Both the position numbers and the translations under genes were made by a program. Shown in pieces: positions 13,249 through 24,125 of a stretch of 64,000 nucleotides of DNA. Position 1 is the stretch's first letter; each line of letters begins with the position of its first letter. Below the pieces are notes generated by a model. That model saw only the letters and a program-made list of their open reading frames with translations, was not told the DNA's origin and made no database searches. Source of the DNA: Hermodice carunculata (Eukaryota; Annelida; Polychaeta; Eunicida; Amphinomidae); contig OZ026619.1 of NCBI GenBank assembly GCA_964020975.1, forward strand, positions 8,134,878 to 8,198,877. The letters are read 5' to 3'.

Positions 13249-13250
13249 TT
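13156..13250. repeat. (TTTA)n microsatellite
   Basis: An uninterrupted TTTA tetranucleotide run that ends in a T-rich tail. Confidence 0.97.
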
Positions 13251-16200
13251 TTTATTTTTTTGGGGTGGTGATGTATTATAATATTTAGTATGTTTTGTTG
13301 AATCAATTTAGACACCAATCAAAAGTAATTTAATATCAACATTACCTTACTTATCACTAAAGAGGGAATAAATGACTGTTAATCTATACATTTATAGATA
13401 TCTGGAAACAGGTTTATAGAAAATACCATCATGCACCTACAGCACAAGAGAGTAGTGGACAATTTAGCATTGGGGCGCGTGTGTGACACGACTGACTCTT
13501 TTTGGAAGTTATGGAACCCAGTGTTATTTTGTGCACGCATACATACATACATACATACACAAGGCGAGGGAAGTATTTGATGCATTACGTATCTTGGAAC
13601 ACCACAATATTGTTTTAAAATTACATGTACAACAAGAGTGCATAATATTATGCTATTGGATGATCTTGAGCCAGAGCTAGAGCTCTACCCTTGAAAGGAA
13701 TTCGAGCCTTCATAGAACCTGCCCCCCCCCCCCCCCCATCAATATTTGCATTTTCCTCACATAGATTTTATCTGTGGACATTTGACACATGATATGTCTG
13801 AATGCACTTTAATACTGGAAAATGCACGATACAGGATGTCTCATTTTGAGTATTTTTGGAATGGCCGGGATTTGATGATAAGGGGAATATGGGAACTTTA
13901 TCTGTTTGGATTATTCCGACAATTTTATTACAAGGCACTCCTTTTGCAAAGCCCATATGGTGCCTTCTATGCCAGGTGCTTTGCATTGTGGTGATGCTTT
14001 TGTCTCTCCACTGTGTGTTGCATTCTGGAGTAGGTTTTACCCTTCATCTACAAGAGGTTTTTTTTTTGTATTAACTTGCGGAGGTTTATGGCATCCTCGT
14101 TTGTGAAATGAATAGATATTTCTATGTCTATTCATTTTACAAAGGAGTGTGCCTTTGACATATGTAATGCAATGCGACATAACTATTAGAGTGTCTGTTG
14201 TAACCTGTGGTATAGTAAATATATGATGCAGTGTTATGTGAACCTAAAACACAGATATAGTCTTTTGAAATATCGAATATTCTCCTCCACCAAATTTGTA
14301 TATTATCAACGACTAGCTACTGTGTCATTAGTATGTATATATACTGCAGAATTTACAGACATTCTGCCGTATTGTCTGTTTACAACCCAGCCACTGCAAC
14401 TCACAGGACATCATGTAAAGAACATTACTTGTATTTTTAGGATTTTTTCTTAATCTAAAAAGAACAAAAAGCAGGTCGACAGATGCATTCGTAAATTAAA
14501 GAAATACATATACAAAGTGTATATGACCATGTCTAGTGACATTGCTGCAGTCAAGGAATTACTCACCTCAGGTGATCTTCATGTCAATTGGATATAACCC
14601 CTAGTATGCATACTGTCTGTCTCCCATGATTCCACGTCTGTGTTCAATTTTGAAATGCTTTTTTCAACTTTCTTCACACATAGGCATTTGAAGAAACTGG
14701 TATCTAGTGTGACAAGTCAAGGACAATATGATGACAGCTAAACTTGCTGAGGCTATATGCATGGTATTCCCTTCATATTTCAATTGGGAGTGGTTGATCT
14801 CAAGATTAATGTTATATGACCACCAAGTATTGCACTTGAAAAACTTCACTTTATGGGATTGTGGATTGTATGGTTATTGTTCCATTCGTAGGCGTTGTTC
14901 CATAAATCAATGCCAATAGACTGCTCTTCTGCAAATCGAAATGAACATACGAAATAAACTACTCTATTGCACTAGCCTTGAACTGTTAAAAAAGAAATGG
15001 AGCATTACAGGCATTGTAGCATATTCAGACACGGTGCGGTGATCACTTAATTTGGCCATCAATGCATGTCAACATTTTTAATTAACAAAACAAGGCAGGA
15101 AACGTAAATGATAATGGAAAGCAATTTATGTATCTAGAGCACGGGAAAATAGCTGAAAATTACCGTAGGCCCAAATTTCTCGGAATAATTTGAAATAAAC
15201 GAAGTCGGCGAAAGGATATAGGGTTTGCTACATTTTTGAAACTAAAGAACATCTGCATGTTACCAAAAACGTTTAATGTTTGGCCTGTGTGAAGGCCATA
15301 GCGAGTTAATTTAGAAGCCATGAATATAGACCCACACTAGCGAATTTGGACCATGCCTAAAATGGAAAATACTACGAAAATGAGTACTCCTAGCAGTCAT
15401 AGTCTAGCACCTGGTCTTTTTGCAGCCAGGTCAATTAGGCCCGCCACTTAATGTGGGTGTCCATTTAGATCTCGGTAAAAACATTCTGAAAGGATTATTT
15501 TGCTATGTGGTCGCAAATACCCAGAAAAGCTGCTCTGAATGATTTGCACACCCACATACATGGCTGCTAGTATGACCCTTTTCTGATATACCCATTAAAA
15601 TGAACGTCAAGCATTTGTTATCTTTACCATGTTCTATATGACCGGTTTTTGATAATTGTTGTTCACTTTGTTTGCAATCGACCTCGAGTATTGCGCAGAA
15701 AATTGATGTAAACGAGACTCTCTAAAAATCATTGAGTAGTTCCTATGGAAATACTCATGATATTTTGTTTCTGATTGAAATGCAATGTAAAATATCATTT
15801 AACATTTTGCACTGCATATTGTTGGTAATCCGTAACAATATGTGATGTTTGGAACATCAAACTTGCTCAATAGTGGGTTTAATAAAACAAACATGCAACA
15901 TACATTGACTAGGTTGTACTATTGCAACTTGCAACAATATCCACGAAGAATGGTCTGCAAAATTCATATTAAGTCTGTAACATCAGGGCAGCTGATATTC
16001 TAAATGAAGAGCACGTCATGTACTGCTTAATGGTTCAAATGTGCTTTACCCATGCGCGGCCTCCTGTTGAAAAAATTTAAAGTTGTTCTGTGCGCCCTAC
16101 ATGGACCCTGAGCACAAGGCCCAAATATAGCGAGCAAAGCATAAAACAGGACTAGCAATCCTACTCATGCGACAACCAACATCCGGTAGGAGAACTCTCC

Positions 16201-16500
16201 TTACGAAATTAATAAATTTATCATTGCTATCCTGATGTTCAAGGACAATAATATTTCAGTTTTTGTACGTGACCATGCTCTGTTATGTTAAAAAAATGTT
16301 ATCAATCGAAACTTTCCAATAGAATATAATATAGCCCCATGCACAAAATATCGAAATACATTGAAATCTTTAGTGCGTTTTGCATACGAAAATAATTAAA
16401 GTGAAGGGATTGATCAGAATTAGCATAACTTATCAAAGATGTGGAGTATTATAAATTGTATTAATGGAAAACAAAAGCAGAATCTGATAACAGTAGGTTC
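13251..16500. other. Gene-free stretch of about 3.2 kb
   Basis: It contains a poly-C run at about 13722-13737 and several mutually overlapping short frames at 13746-14106, none with a recognisable domain. I see no RNA gene or repeat boundary. Confidence 0.35.
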
Positions 16501-17060
16501 TGAATAATGATAATCATATTACAGATAACAAATTAATTACGAACATCTTTAACAGATCCTTTGTTAATATAAAGCACGATTTACTTAAACAAATACTTGA
16601 CACTGGTATTAACCTAATCAAAAATTAAGATGTCACTATTTGCCTTTTCGTTCCTTTTGCACCAGCGATGGAAGATGACATAAGAATTAGAATTAGTTTC
16701 CTGAAAAAAAACTCTAGTCCAGGATGGCATGGAATAAGTGCCCGTTTTGTAAAATGCGTATTCTCTGAAACAGTCTCTCCTATTACTGATATGACAAATT
16801 GATCTCTTGAAATGGGTTTATTTTCCAGATGCTTTAAACTAGCAAAGGTATGGCCGATTTTTTTTAATGGAAAACCAGAATTATTATCTAATTATAGGCC
16901 CATCCCTGTTTAACTACATATTTGAAAACTTGTGAACGGGTTGCCTATAATCAATTACTTAGTTAATTAGGCCAATATCACTTAATTTATGACCTCCAGT
17001 TCCGTTTCGAAAATTATATGCCACTAAATAAATTTCTCTTACTGATATCGGTACTTTGTT
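16500..17060 (+). mobile_element. LINE fragment, N-terminal part of the reverse transcriptase
   Basis: The translation includes ITDNKLITNIFNRSFVNI-like connector sequence, then SSPGWHGISARFVKCVF (about 16710-16760) and SLEMGLFSRCFKLAKVWPIF (about 16803-16865). These are followed by GKPELLSNYRPIPV (about 16872-16912), which is the NYRPIS motif at the start of non-LTR reverse transcriptases. The frame is then interrupted, and a short FGFR-like trace appears near 17000. The catalytic FADD/YADD part is missing. This is a different family from the LINEs at 34255-35570 and 60040-61135. Confidence 0.8.
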
Positions 17061-17625
17061 CCAAATAGAAGGTCCATAAAATCATTTTGAAAATCGACAG
17101 ACTTAATGCGGCATTAAAATACGTGGATGTTACTCTTTTGCCTGGCATCATAGCTATGTATTTTCTGAATTTTAAATAAAAATGTTATCAGAGATATTGG
17201 AATATAAGTTTACTTGACATTGTACATATAAATACCAACTGAATGTTGATTAATATTTCCAAATTTCATTATTTCAGCTCTCTAAATAATACATAGGTTT
17301 GAGCATTATAGTAAAAAAAAAGTTAAAATCTGGATAGCTGTTTTATGCAATTTAAACAAAGACTTCAAATTTGTATAGTGATTGGATGGCCTAGTTATGT
17401 TGCAGAATAATTCTGAATGTAAAATATGGAAATTTTAAAACTTAATATACTTTATGTAAAACATTCTGTCTCACACTTACAAGGATTTTTTTTTCAAAAT
17501 ACCAATGGTTTTTCTTATTTTATTAGAGATATAAGAAACATGGCATTTCCGTCTAGGATTCTCATCAGTCCATACACCTAAAAATTTTGGTGTGTGACTC
17601 GTTCTAAAGGTTTATTTTCCATCTG
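17061..17625. other. Gene-free stretch
   Basis: AT-rich sequence after the LINE fragment; no coding or repeat signal recognised. Confidence 0.35.
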
Positions 17626-17745
17626 AATTATTCAACTGTGAAGTCGTCTCTATGTACAAGAGTAGAGTACGAAATATAATTAGTGTGTCAATATTAAAGA
17701 TATTGGTACTCTTGTACATAGAGACGACTTCACAGTTGAATAATT
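17626..17745. repeat. Perfect 39-bp inverted repeat
   Basis: The left arm, 17626-17664 (starting AATTATTCAACTGTGAAG), is the exact reverse complement of the right arm, 17707-17745, with 39 of 39 bases paired. The loop is 42 bp. Pairing stops abruptly on both sides of each arm. The arms are much better preserved than the repeats around them. Confidence 0.95.
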
Positions 17746-17795
17746 TTATGCTGAAAATACTTGAAAAGTGTGGATTTTTGACAATTTTGAGTAAC

Positions 17796-17878
17796 CTCCC
17801 GGAATTTCATCAATATTTCCGTTCTGTATTTCAAATTAATTTATCAACCTCCCGGAATTTTACTTTTTATCTCCCGGA
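17796..17878. repeat. Three CTCCCGGA motifs in 83 bp
   Basis: The octamer occurs at 17796-17803, 17849-17856 and 17871-17878, followed by AATTT in the first two copies and TTTTA in the third. The GGCAGGTTGGCAACACTG that follows (about 17889-17906) resembles ends of short dispersed elements, but no boundary is clear. Confidence 0.5.
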
Positions 17879-18399
17879 TTTTACGTTAGGCAGGTTGGCA
17901 ACACTGTGGTCAAGTGTCACTTAGCATTAATTGAGATTCTGCAACTTTAGTTTTTAGCTCTGCTGACCAAAAGTTGCAGAGCTTAGGCGATCACTCATTT
18001 CTGGCTGGCCAACATTCTGTCCGTTCATTTGTAAACAATTATCTGGTCAACACGATAGCATCAACAATTTTGAAGTTTGCCTCTTGATATTTTTTGGACA
18101 TGTTCTATGAATGAAAGTCTAGATCCTTTTCAATATTGGTGGTGCTACTTACAGGATTACGTAATACACATGCCAAAAAGTGAAAAAATTGAAAGCACTC
18201 TGGTGTCCTTGATTTGTCATGGATCTTTATAAAATTTGGTGGAAACATTTGGAAGGCTAATACGTGGAATCCGACCATTACTGGTGGCGCTACCTACGGG
18301 TGAATGAAAATCATGAGCCAAAATGTGTTATGAGCTATCATGAGAAATAATCAAGCTAATTTAATTAAATGTCACAGCATATATGTTTCATGTCTGAAA

Positions 18400-18880
18400 G
18401 TACAATATTACATAATATGGGTGACCCTTACCCTACTTTCTCAAGGTCACTGATGGAAAAAAGTTTCAGGAGATGATATTCTTGTGATGGTCATTTTATC
18501 TTTACATGTGAACATATATGCATTTTACCATTACAGGCATTCTGATGGTTTTCAATAGAACAAACATTATATGTGTAAAAACACATTTAATTCAGGATTA
18601 TGATAAAAAATAAAGACGGGGCTGTGAAACTTACACCAACTATGTGTTGGGTCAGTAGTCAACTTTTGTAAATAATTGGATGCCCTTGATCAATTTTTTG
18701 GTCAAAATACAAATTACATAAGTCATTGATAATTAAGATGTACACAATATCGATATAAGTGAGTTAGGAATGCTAAACTGAAAAAAAATATGCATTTTAC
18801 ATGAGTATTGATTTTATAAATGATAAATGACCTTTAACCTACTTTTTAAAGGTCACTGATGGATACAACAACCCACAGAA
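18400..18880. repeat. Diverged direct repeats inside the Helitron-like element
   Basis: A block of the type GACC(C/T)TTA-ACCTACTTT-AAGGTCACTGATGG occurs at about 18421-18455 and again at 18830-18861. A related TTGACCTTTGCATTTTCTCAAGTTCAGAGG stretch follows at about 19070. TATGCATTTTAC also recurs (about 18529 and 18791). The spacing of about 405 bp suggests old tandem units. Confidence 0.55.
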
Positions 18881-19355
18881 TACAGGTATACCACAAACAA
18901 ACCACAAAAAAGATTAAAACGCTCATAAATAATCACTTAACTTTTCCATTCAATAAAATGATATGTATGCATATTTTACCAGATTTATCCTTTTGTCTAT
19001 CAATATTAATTACAAATATATCATAAACTTTCAAATAACACCATGCGAATCAAACGCCACCTATACAATTGACCTTTGCATTTTCTCAAGTTCAGAGGCC
19101 ACTTGAGGACTCACAACTTCGAAATGAAGATGAAGGTGCAATATAGGCGTGGTACCAGCAGAGCATTAGGTCCGTGGGACTCTTGTTGGTTCCTAGGATG
19201 CGTATACAACACAAACATACAAGTTGAAAGTTGCAATTTCACCTCTACCTGTAACAGTAATGGAGATATTCAGGATTTAACTTATGCAAGTGTCCCTAAT
19301 TAACATTGATTAAAATTCTACAAGTTTTGTTAGATGTTCATCTGATATACACACA

Positions 19356-19372
19356 GGGGGGGGGGGGGGGGG
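19356..19372. repeat. Poly-G run
   Basis: Seventeen consecutive G. Confidence 0.95.
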
Positions 19373-19742
19373 CTCTTCTACCTTTTATGGTTCTGAAGTA
19401 AACACTTTCCTGTGATAGGTTGGATTTGAAATGTGGGCACTTTGATGAAGGAGGAAGGCTTTAAAACTGTATTACCTTTTTGCTATTTTCTTTTCAAGAA
19501 ATTGGCCAGTTTGATCACAAACCACCGTAAAAACTCAAAATTTGGCAGGGTCTGATCTCCATGCATGGCATAAAAACTTCCATTTTATATTGAATATCCA
19601 GATGTTTAGAAGTGTGAAAATGGAGGCATTCAAATTGTCAAATCTTGAATATCTCAAAACCATAGTTGTATGCAGATCGAGATAGGTTCCTTGACTAAGT
19701 CATGTCTGAGTACAAACCAAGACATTTTGTTTTTACAAAAAT

Positions 19743-19763
19743 GTGTTTCTTTCTTTCTCTTTT

Positions 19764-19847
<84 letters not shown>

Positions 19848-19970
19848 TTTCTCTCTCTCTTTCTTTCTTTCTTTTTGTTTGTTTGTTTGTTTCTTTCTTT
19901 CTTTCTTTCTTTCTTTCTCTCTATCTCTCTTTCTTTCTTTCTTTCTTTCTTACTTTCTTTCTTTCTTTCA
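19743..19970. repeat. (TTTC)n microsatellite
   Basis: A long pyrimidine tetranucleotide run, with a (TTTG)n interruption at about 19874-19891 and CT-rich patches. Three open frames across it (Phe/Leu/Ser repeats) are artefacts. Confidence 0.97.
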
Positions 19971-19989
19971 AACTATTATAGATATACAC

Positions 19990-20690
19990 CAAGTTTCAAT
20001 GTGCATGTGAAGGTTTGTGACACTTGCCAATATAATGGACAGTAACTGAAAGTTGTAGAATTTAAAATTATGGTAATTAAGGGTATTGGAATATTTTAAA
20101 AGTTTATCTCCAAAACTGTTATAGGTAGAAATGCCATTCCAACTTTAATTTGTATGTTTGAGGCAAAGCCGCATCCAATGAACCATGAACCAAAGCTGTA
20201 GGATTTTGATTTATGCAAATTAGGTGAATATGCAAAATTTAAATCTCGAATAGCTTCAAAACTATTACAGGCAGGGGTCTCATTCCAACTTCAATTTGTA
20301 GGTTTGTGACATAGCCGCATCTAATGAACCATGAACCAAAGTTGTAGGATTTTAATTTATAACAAATAGGGCGAATCCACAAAACCTAAATCTTGAATTA
20401 CTTCAAAATATTATAGATTGAGGTACTATTCCAACTTCAATTTGCAGGTTTATGACATTCCCACATCCGTAAAGCATGAACCAGAGTTGTACGCTTTTAT
20501 TTTATTCAAATTTGGCAAATACACAAAATCTAGATCTTGAATAGCTCTTAAACTACATGTATTATATATAATGGTGTCATTAAAAATTCAGTTTACAAGT
20601 TTTTGACATGGCCACATCCAATGAACCAAGAAGCAAAGGTATGTCATATTAATGTATGCAAGTTGCGCTAATAAACAAAATTTAGATTAT
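19990..20690. repeat. About 146-bp tandem array
   Basis: The core ATTCCAACTTCAATTTGTAGG followed by GACATAGCCGCATC and AATGAACCATGAACCAAAG recurs at about 20136, 20282, 20428 and 20580. The period is 146-150 bp. Units are diverged, which implies an old array. It forms the middle of the Helitron-like element. Confidence 0.8.
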
Positions 20691-20744
20691 GTTGAACAAT
20701 GGCAAAGTGTAACATTTCAAACTGTTTTAATTTTGAAGGCACAC

Positions 20745-20776
20745 AGATTTGCTGTGAAGCAAATCTTCTTTTCTAA
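20745..20776 (+). mobile_element. Second Helitron-type 3' end
   Basis: A stem-loop AGATTTGCT-GTGA-AGCAAATCT (20745-20766, perfect 9-bp stem) is followed by TCTTTT and CTAA (20773-20776, fitting CTRR). The preceding 30 bases match those before the 21800 end (TTGAAGGCACACAG). It lies 1,024 bp upstream of that end. Confidence 0.6.
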
Positions 20777-21039
20777 TTCATTTTTTATTATGTCTGTGTG
20801 CTACCACAAACACATTGTTTTTCTAGGAATTCTTCATTTATTTCCTTCTTTCTTTACAAGCAAATTTGTGCAACATTTCATTTGAAAAGTATCACACGTA
20901 AAAACTCCAAACTTGGCATGATTATACATCCATATATGAAGTCTAGAGTTTTTGTAAAGAGGTTCAACTGTTTTGAAATTATGCAAATTAGGGCCATTTG
21001 AAAATGTATTTCTTGATTATCTTCAAAACTATAATAGGT

Positions 21040-21700
21040 ACAGGTAACCAATCTAACTTCAATTAATATGGTTATAAAACTGCACATTTTGTAATTTACA
21101 TGTAACCTCGAAATGTCAAAGGTCAAGGTCATTTGGACCTTTGAAATCTTCATCCAGTCATAACTCAGTCAATTTTATTCAATTTTGATCATGTTGAACT
21201 CAAATCGTACCTATTTTAACACTGCACATTTTTTGTAATTTACATGTGACCTCTAAAGGTCAAAGATATAGGTCATTTGGACCTTTGAAATTTTTATCTA
21301 GCCATAACTCGGTCAATTTTCATTGAATTTTGATCATGTTGGGCTCAAATTGTAAATGTCAAAGATCAATGTCATTTGGACCTTTTAAAGTTTCATCCAG
21401 TCATAACTCAGCCAATTTCTAACCAATTCTAATCATGTTAGACTCAAATTGTAGGTATTGCAACATTGCATATTTTTGTAAGAACTTGTAACCTCTACAC
21501 AGCAACGGTCAGGGTCATCTGGCCCTTCGAAAGTTTCATCTTGCCGTAACTTGGTCAATTTTCGTCTAATTTGGTTCATGTTGGGCTTAAATGGTGGGTA
21601 TTGTAACACTGTACATTTTTTGCAGTTTAAATGTGGCCTTCAAAGGTCAAAGGTCAAGGTCATTTGGACCTTGAAATTTTTATCCAGCCATAAGCTGAAT
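21040..21700. repeat. About 140-bp tandem array with AGGTCA half-sites
   Basis: Five diverged units carry TGCACATTTTTTGTAATTTA, then RACCTC-AAAGGTCAAGGTCATTTGGACCTTT, then CATCCAGTCATAACTCAGTCA. Units begin near 21085, 21224, about 21340 (shortened), 21466 and 21609. The best-preserved units contain AGGTCAAGGTCA (21119-21130) and a triple GGTCA cluster (21644-21661). Confidence 0.8.
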
Positions 21701-21900
21701 GGAATGTGAAGTACCAAAGGACGTAAGTTGTAACATTTAATATTTACAACTCTTGAAGGCACACAGGCAGATTTACTTTGAAGCAAATCTTCTTTTCTAG
21801 TTAACATTATTTTCAAGCGTGAAGTTGATCAAGCATTGCCACACTACCTGCCTTGATGCCATGAAGACAATAAAGTGTGCTTACCAAGCATGCTACGAAG

Positions 21901-21927
21901 GATGATGATGATGATGATGATGATGAC

Positions 21928-22016
<89 letters not shown>
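21901..22016. repeat. (GAT)n microsatellite
   Basis: A trinucleotide run with a single GAC interruption near 21927. Reads as poly-Met, poly-Ser or poly-His in various frames, none of them genes. Confidence 0.97.
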
Positions 22017-22017
<1 letters not shown>

Positions 22018-22449
22018 GCTGGCATATAAAATGCTCTATCTGTATCATAAACAAAATACATTTTGCAAAGAGCCCACTGTACAGCAAACCCATTTACTGG
22101 TAAAGATTAGCACCCATCCCACCATTTCACTGCTACAACTTTAGAAAAGCCCGATGTGGTGTATGCATTCTGACCATCCACAGGGTCCCAGCAAGGCAGG
22201 ATAAATTTAGTCAGTGAGACAAGTGTCATAAGATCCAATTGTCCGAATGTAGGGTAATAGAGCATACATTATATACCTCCATGGTGGGGCATAGCTGTTT
22301 TCTTAATGTTCTGTCCTGCCCACATACACTACCAAAGCTTACTGGAATCAATTATCATCTCAGTATCCATAACAGGCCCAATTATCTACTTAACTGATAA
22401 GAAAACCAGTGCATCAACCACTAGTCCATGCTACGAACACATTCCATTA

Positions 22450-22512
22450 CATGGGTGTATTTGAAATTTGAAGTCGCAAATTTCTTGCAAGAAAGTTTAT
22501 ATTACACCCATG
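22450..22512. repeat. Short inverted repeat
   Basis: CATGGGTGTA (22450-22459) pairs exactly with TACACCCATG (22503-22512) across a 43-bp spacer. Confidence 0.6.
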
Positions 22513-22637
22513 AGAGGTCCATTTATTAAACTGATAACAGGGACGGGGGTTCTGCTCCGCTCAGATATTGGTACATCATTTTATTTTGTACTGTCCCCAA
22601 ATTCCAGTATGCTAAATCCATACAGTGGTTCACTTTC

Positions 22638-22855
22638 TTGAGAGACCACTCCAATGAGAGGCAACCTGGCTTGAAAGACCACATTTCAGGATACTTTGCT
22701 CAGTACTTTTCTGATTATTTATACCTCCCATGATGGACTACTGTCTTGTGAGACCACAATTTGGTCATCCCCAAAGCTGGTCTTTCAAGATACGTTACAC
22801 TGTACTACTACCCTCATCAAGTAAATGACAAGTTTTCATAAGACCACCAAAACTG
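22638..22855. repeat. Diverged repeats with GAGACCAC cores
   Basis: TCTTGAGAGACCACT (about 22638), TCTTGTGAGACCACA (about 22743) and TTCATAAGACCACC (about 22833) recur about 100 bp apart. An inverted pair, CTTGAAAGACC (about 22671) and GGTCTTTCAAG (about 22779), lies among them. Confidence 0.5.
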
Positions 22856-22859
22856 TTAA

Positions 22860-23330
22860 ATGTAATTTGCATTCTACCTGGACATTGACTTCCCAGTGAT
22901 CTTGAGAAGCTAGTAAAATGTAGGCTATAGACTCCTTCTTCAGAGAGGACTGTATATGATGTTCCCAGCAAAAACTTTAAAATAAATGCGGATTACAGAA
23001 AATAAGAACATTATAAAATAATGGCCAGTACAAAGTACAAAAAAATAAGAGAGCTCCCAGCATGTTTGTATGGGTAATAAAAGGCCCCAGTGCACCAATA
23101 CTGCAATACCCTTTAATACCCTCCTCCCATTTTCCAGGATGGAAATATTGAGATAGCGGTGCCTGTCACCAGAGACCATGCTTAAATGAAGGTAAATTGT
23201 GGTCGTGTGAGAGGTATATGTACAAGCTACCAAAAAACTGTACCAGGTAAGGTCAGTGCAAAAGTGGTCCCCCATCGGGGTGGTCATTAGCAACAGGTAC
23301 TACTGCACTTAAAGTAAATTGTACATTATT
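22860..23330. other. Gene-free stretch
   Basis: A 117-codon minus-strand frame (22940-23293) has no recognisable domain and no codon or splice signal in its favour. Nothing else is seen. Confidence 0.3.
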
Positions 23331-23359
23331 ATCCAATCAAAATAAAACATTGTTCATGT

Positions 23360-23905
23360 TATTGGCCAGTTGGATATTTCAATTGGACATTCCAATTGGA
23401 AAATCCCATTTGCCAAGTTAATTGGACTGTATAGTTGGACCAAACAAAAGTACATTTTGATGAACTCTACACAAAATAGACTATGAAAAGTAGATTTTTA
23501 TAGGTGATGAATGCTCTTGATACGGCATACAACATGTTAATAAATTACAAGACATGCAGGAACTCTGAAAAGATGGTTGTTATGGAAGTCTTGACCATTA
23601 CAAGAAAGGGCTTAACCTTGGGATTTCCCAGTCTGCAATAATATGTAAACATTTATATACATTTTTGATCAATAAATTTGAACTTTTGCAACAAACATGT
23701 AGATAATCTATAATAAATATGTTAACAGTAAAATTTTAATGATATGTGGCTTTATATAGCTTATTTCTGAGCAGTTTTGTGTGAGAGAAAAAGTTGTGGG
23801 ATCCCATTGGATGAATGAAAAGATAGTATCCAGCTGGATCCCATTGGATACCATGGGCCGTCCAATGGGACACCATAGGATACCATGGTATCCCATTGAT
23901 GGTAA
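23360..23905. repeat. Clusters of CAATTGG and ATCCCATTGGAT motifs
   Basis: TTGGA/CAATTGG motifs are packed into 23367-23440. Then ATCCCATTGGAT occurs at 23811-23822 and 23838-23849, an inverted CCAATGGGA at 23862-23870, and ATCCCATTGAT at 23890-23900, with several CCATGG/ATACCAT steps between. The second cluster can fold on itself. Confidence 0.5.
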
Positions 23906-24082
23906 TTTTTCAATATCTGAAATTTGAGACACCTTAGGGAATATTTTTTGGTATAGACACAACAAGAATGGTCATCCTTGTTAACATGCAGAATATCAGA
24001 TTTCTTCTTTGTTTTGTTTTTTTGATATGTTCAGGTACAGATCCTGACCCAGTTCCTAGTCCGTATTTGTCAAGCCTCATGT

Positions 24083-24085
<3 letters not shown>

Positions 24086-24121
<36 letters not shown>
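24086..24121. repeat. (TA)n microsatellite
   Basis: A TA run of about 36 bp. Confidence 0.95.

Positions 24122-24125
<4 letters not shown>

Larger units (their letters stand above)
17938..21800 (+). mobile_element. Probable non-autonomous Helitron-like element
   Basis: The 3' end has the Helitron signature: a stem-loop AGATTTACTT-TG-AAGCAAATCT (21769-21790, one mismatch), 6 bases, then CTAG (21797-21800) followed by T. The probable 5' end has two mutually exclusive hairpins. One pairs TCTGCAACTTT (17938-17948) with AAAGTTGCAGA (17970-17980). The other pairs AGCTCTGC (17956-17963) with GCAGAGCT (17976-17983). Between the ends lie only diverged tandem arrays and microsatellites, with no Rep/helicase reading frame. 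A second 3'-like end at 20745-20776 means this could be two elements, or one with an internal duplicate. The 5' boundary is inferred from the hairpins alone. Confidence 0.55.

Noticed and set aside
19670-20045. About 100-codon Phe/Leu/Ser frames as signal-peptide-like genes
   Set aside because: Pure translation of the (TTTC)n microsatellite.
19990-21700. CRISPR-like repeat-spacer array
   Set aside because: Units are long, diverged throughout and have no unique spacers; animal genome context.
21813-22144. Poly-Ser, poly-His and poly-Met proteins
   Set aside because: Artefacts of the (GAT)n tract.
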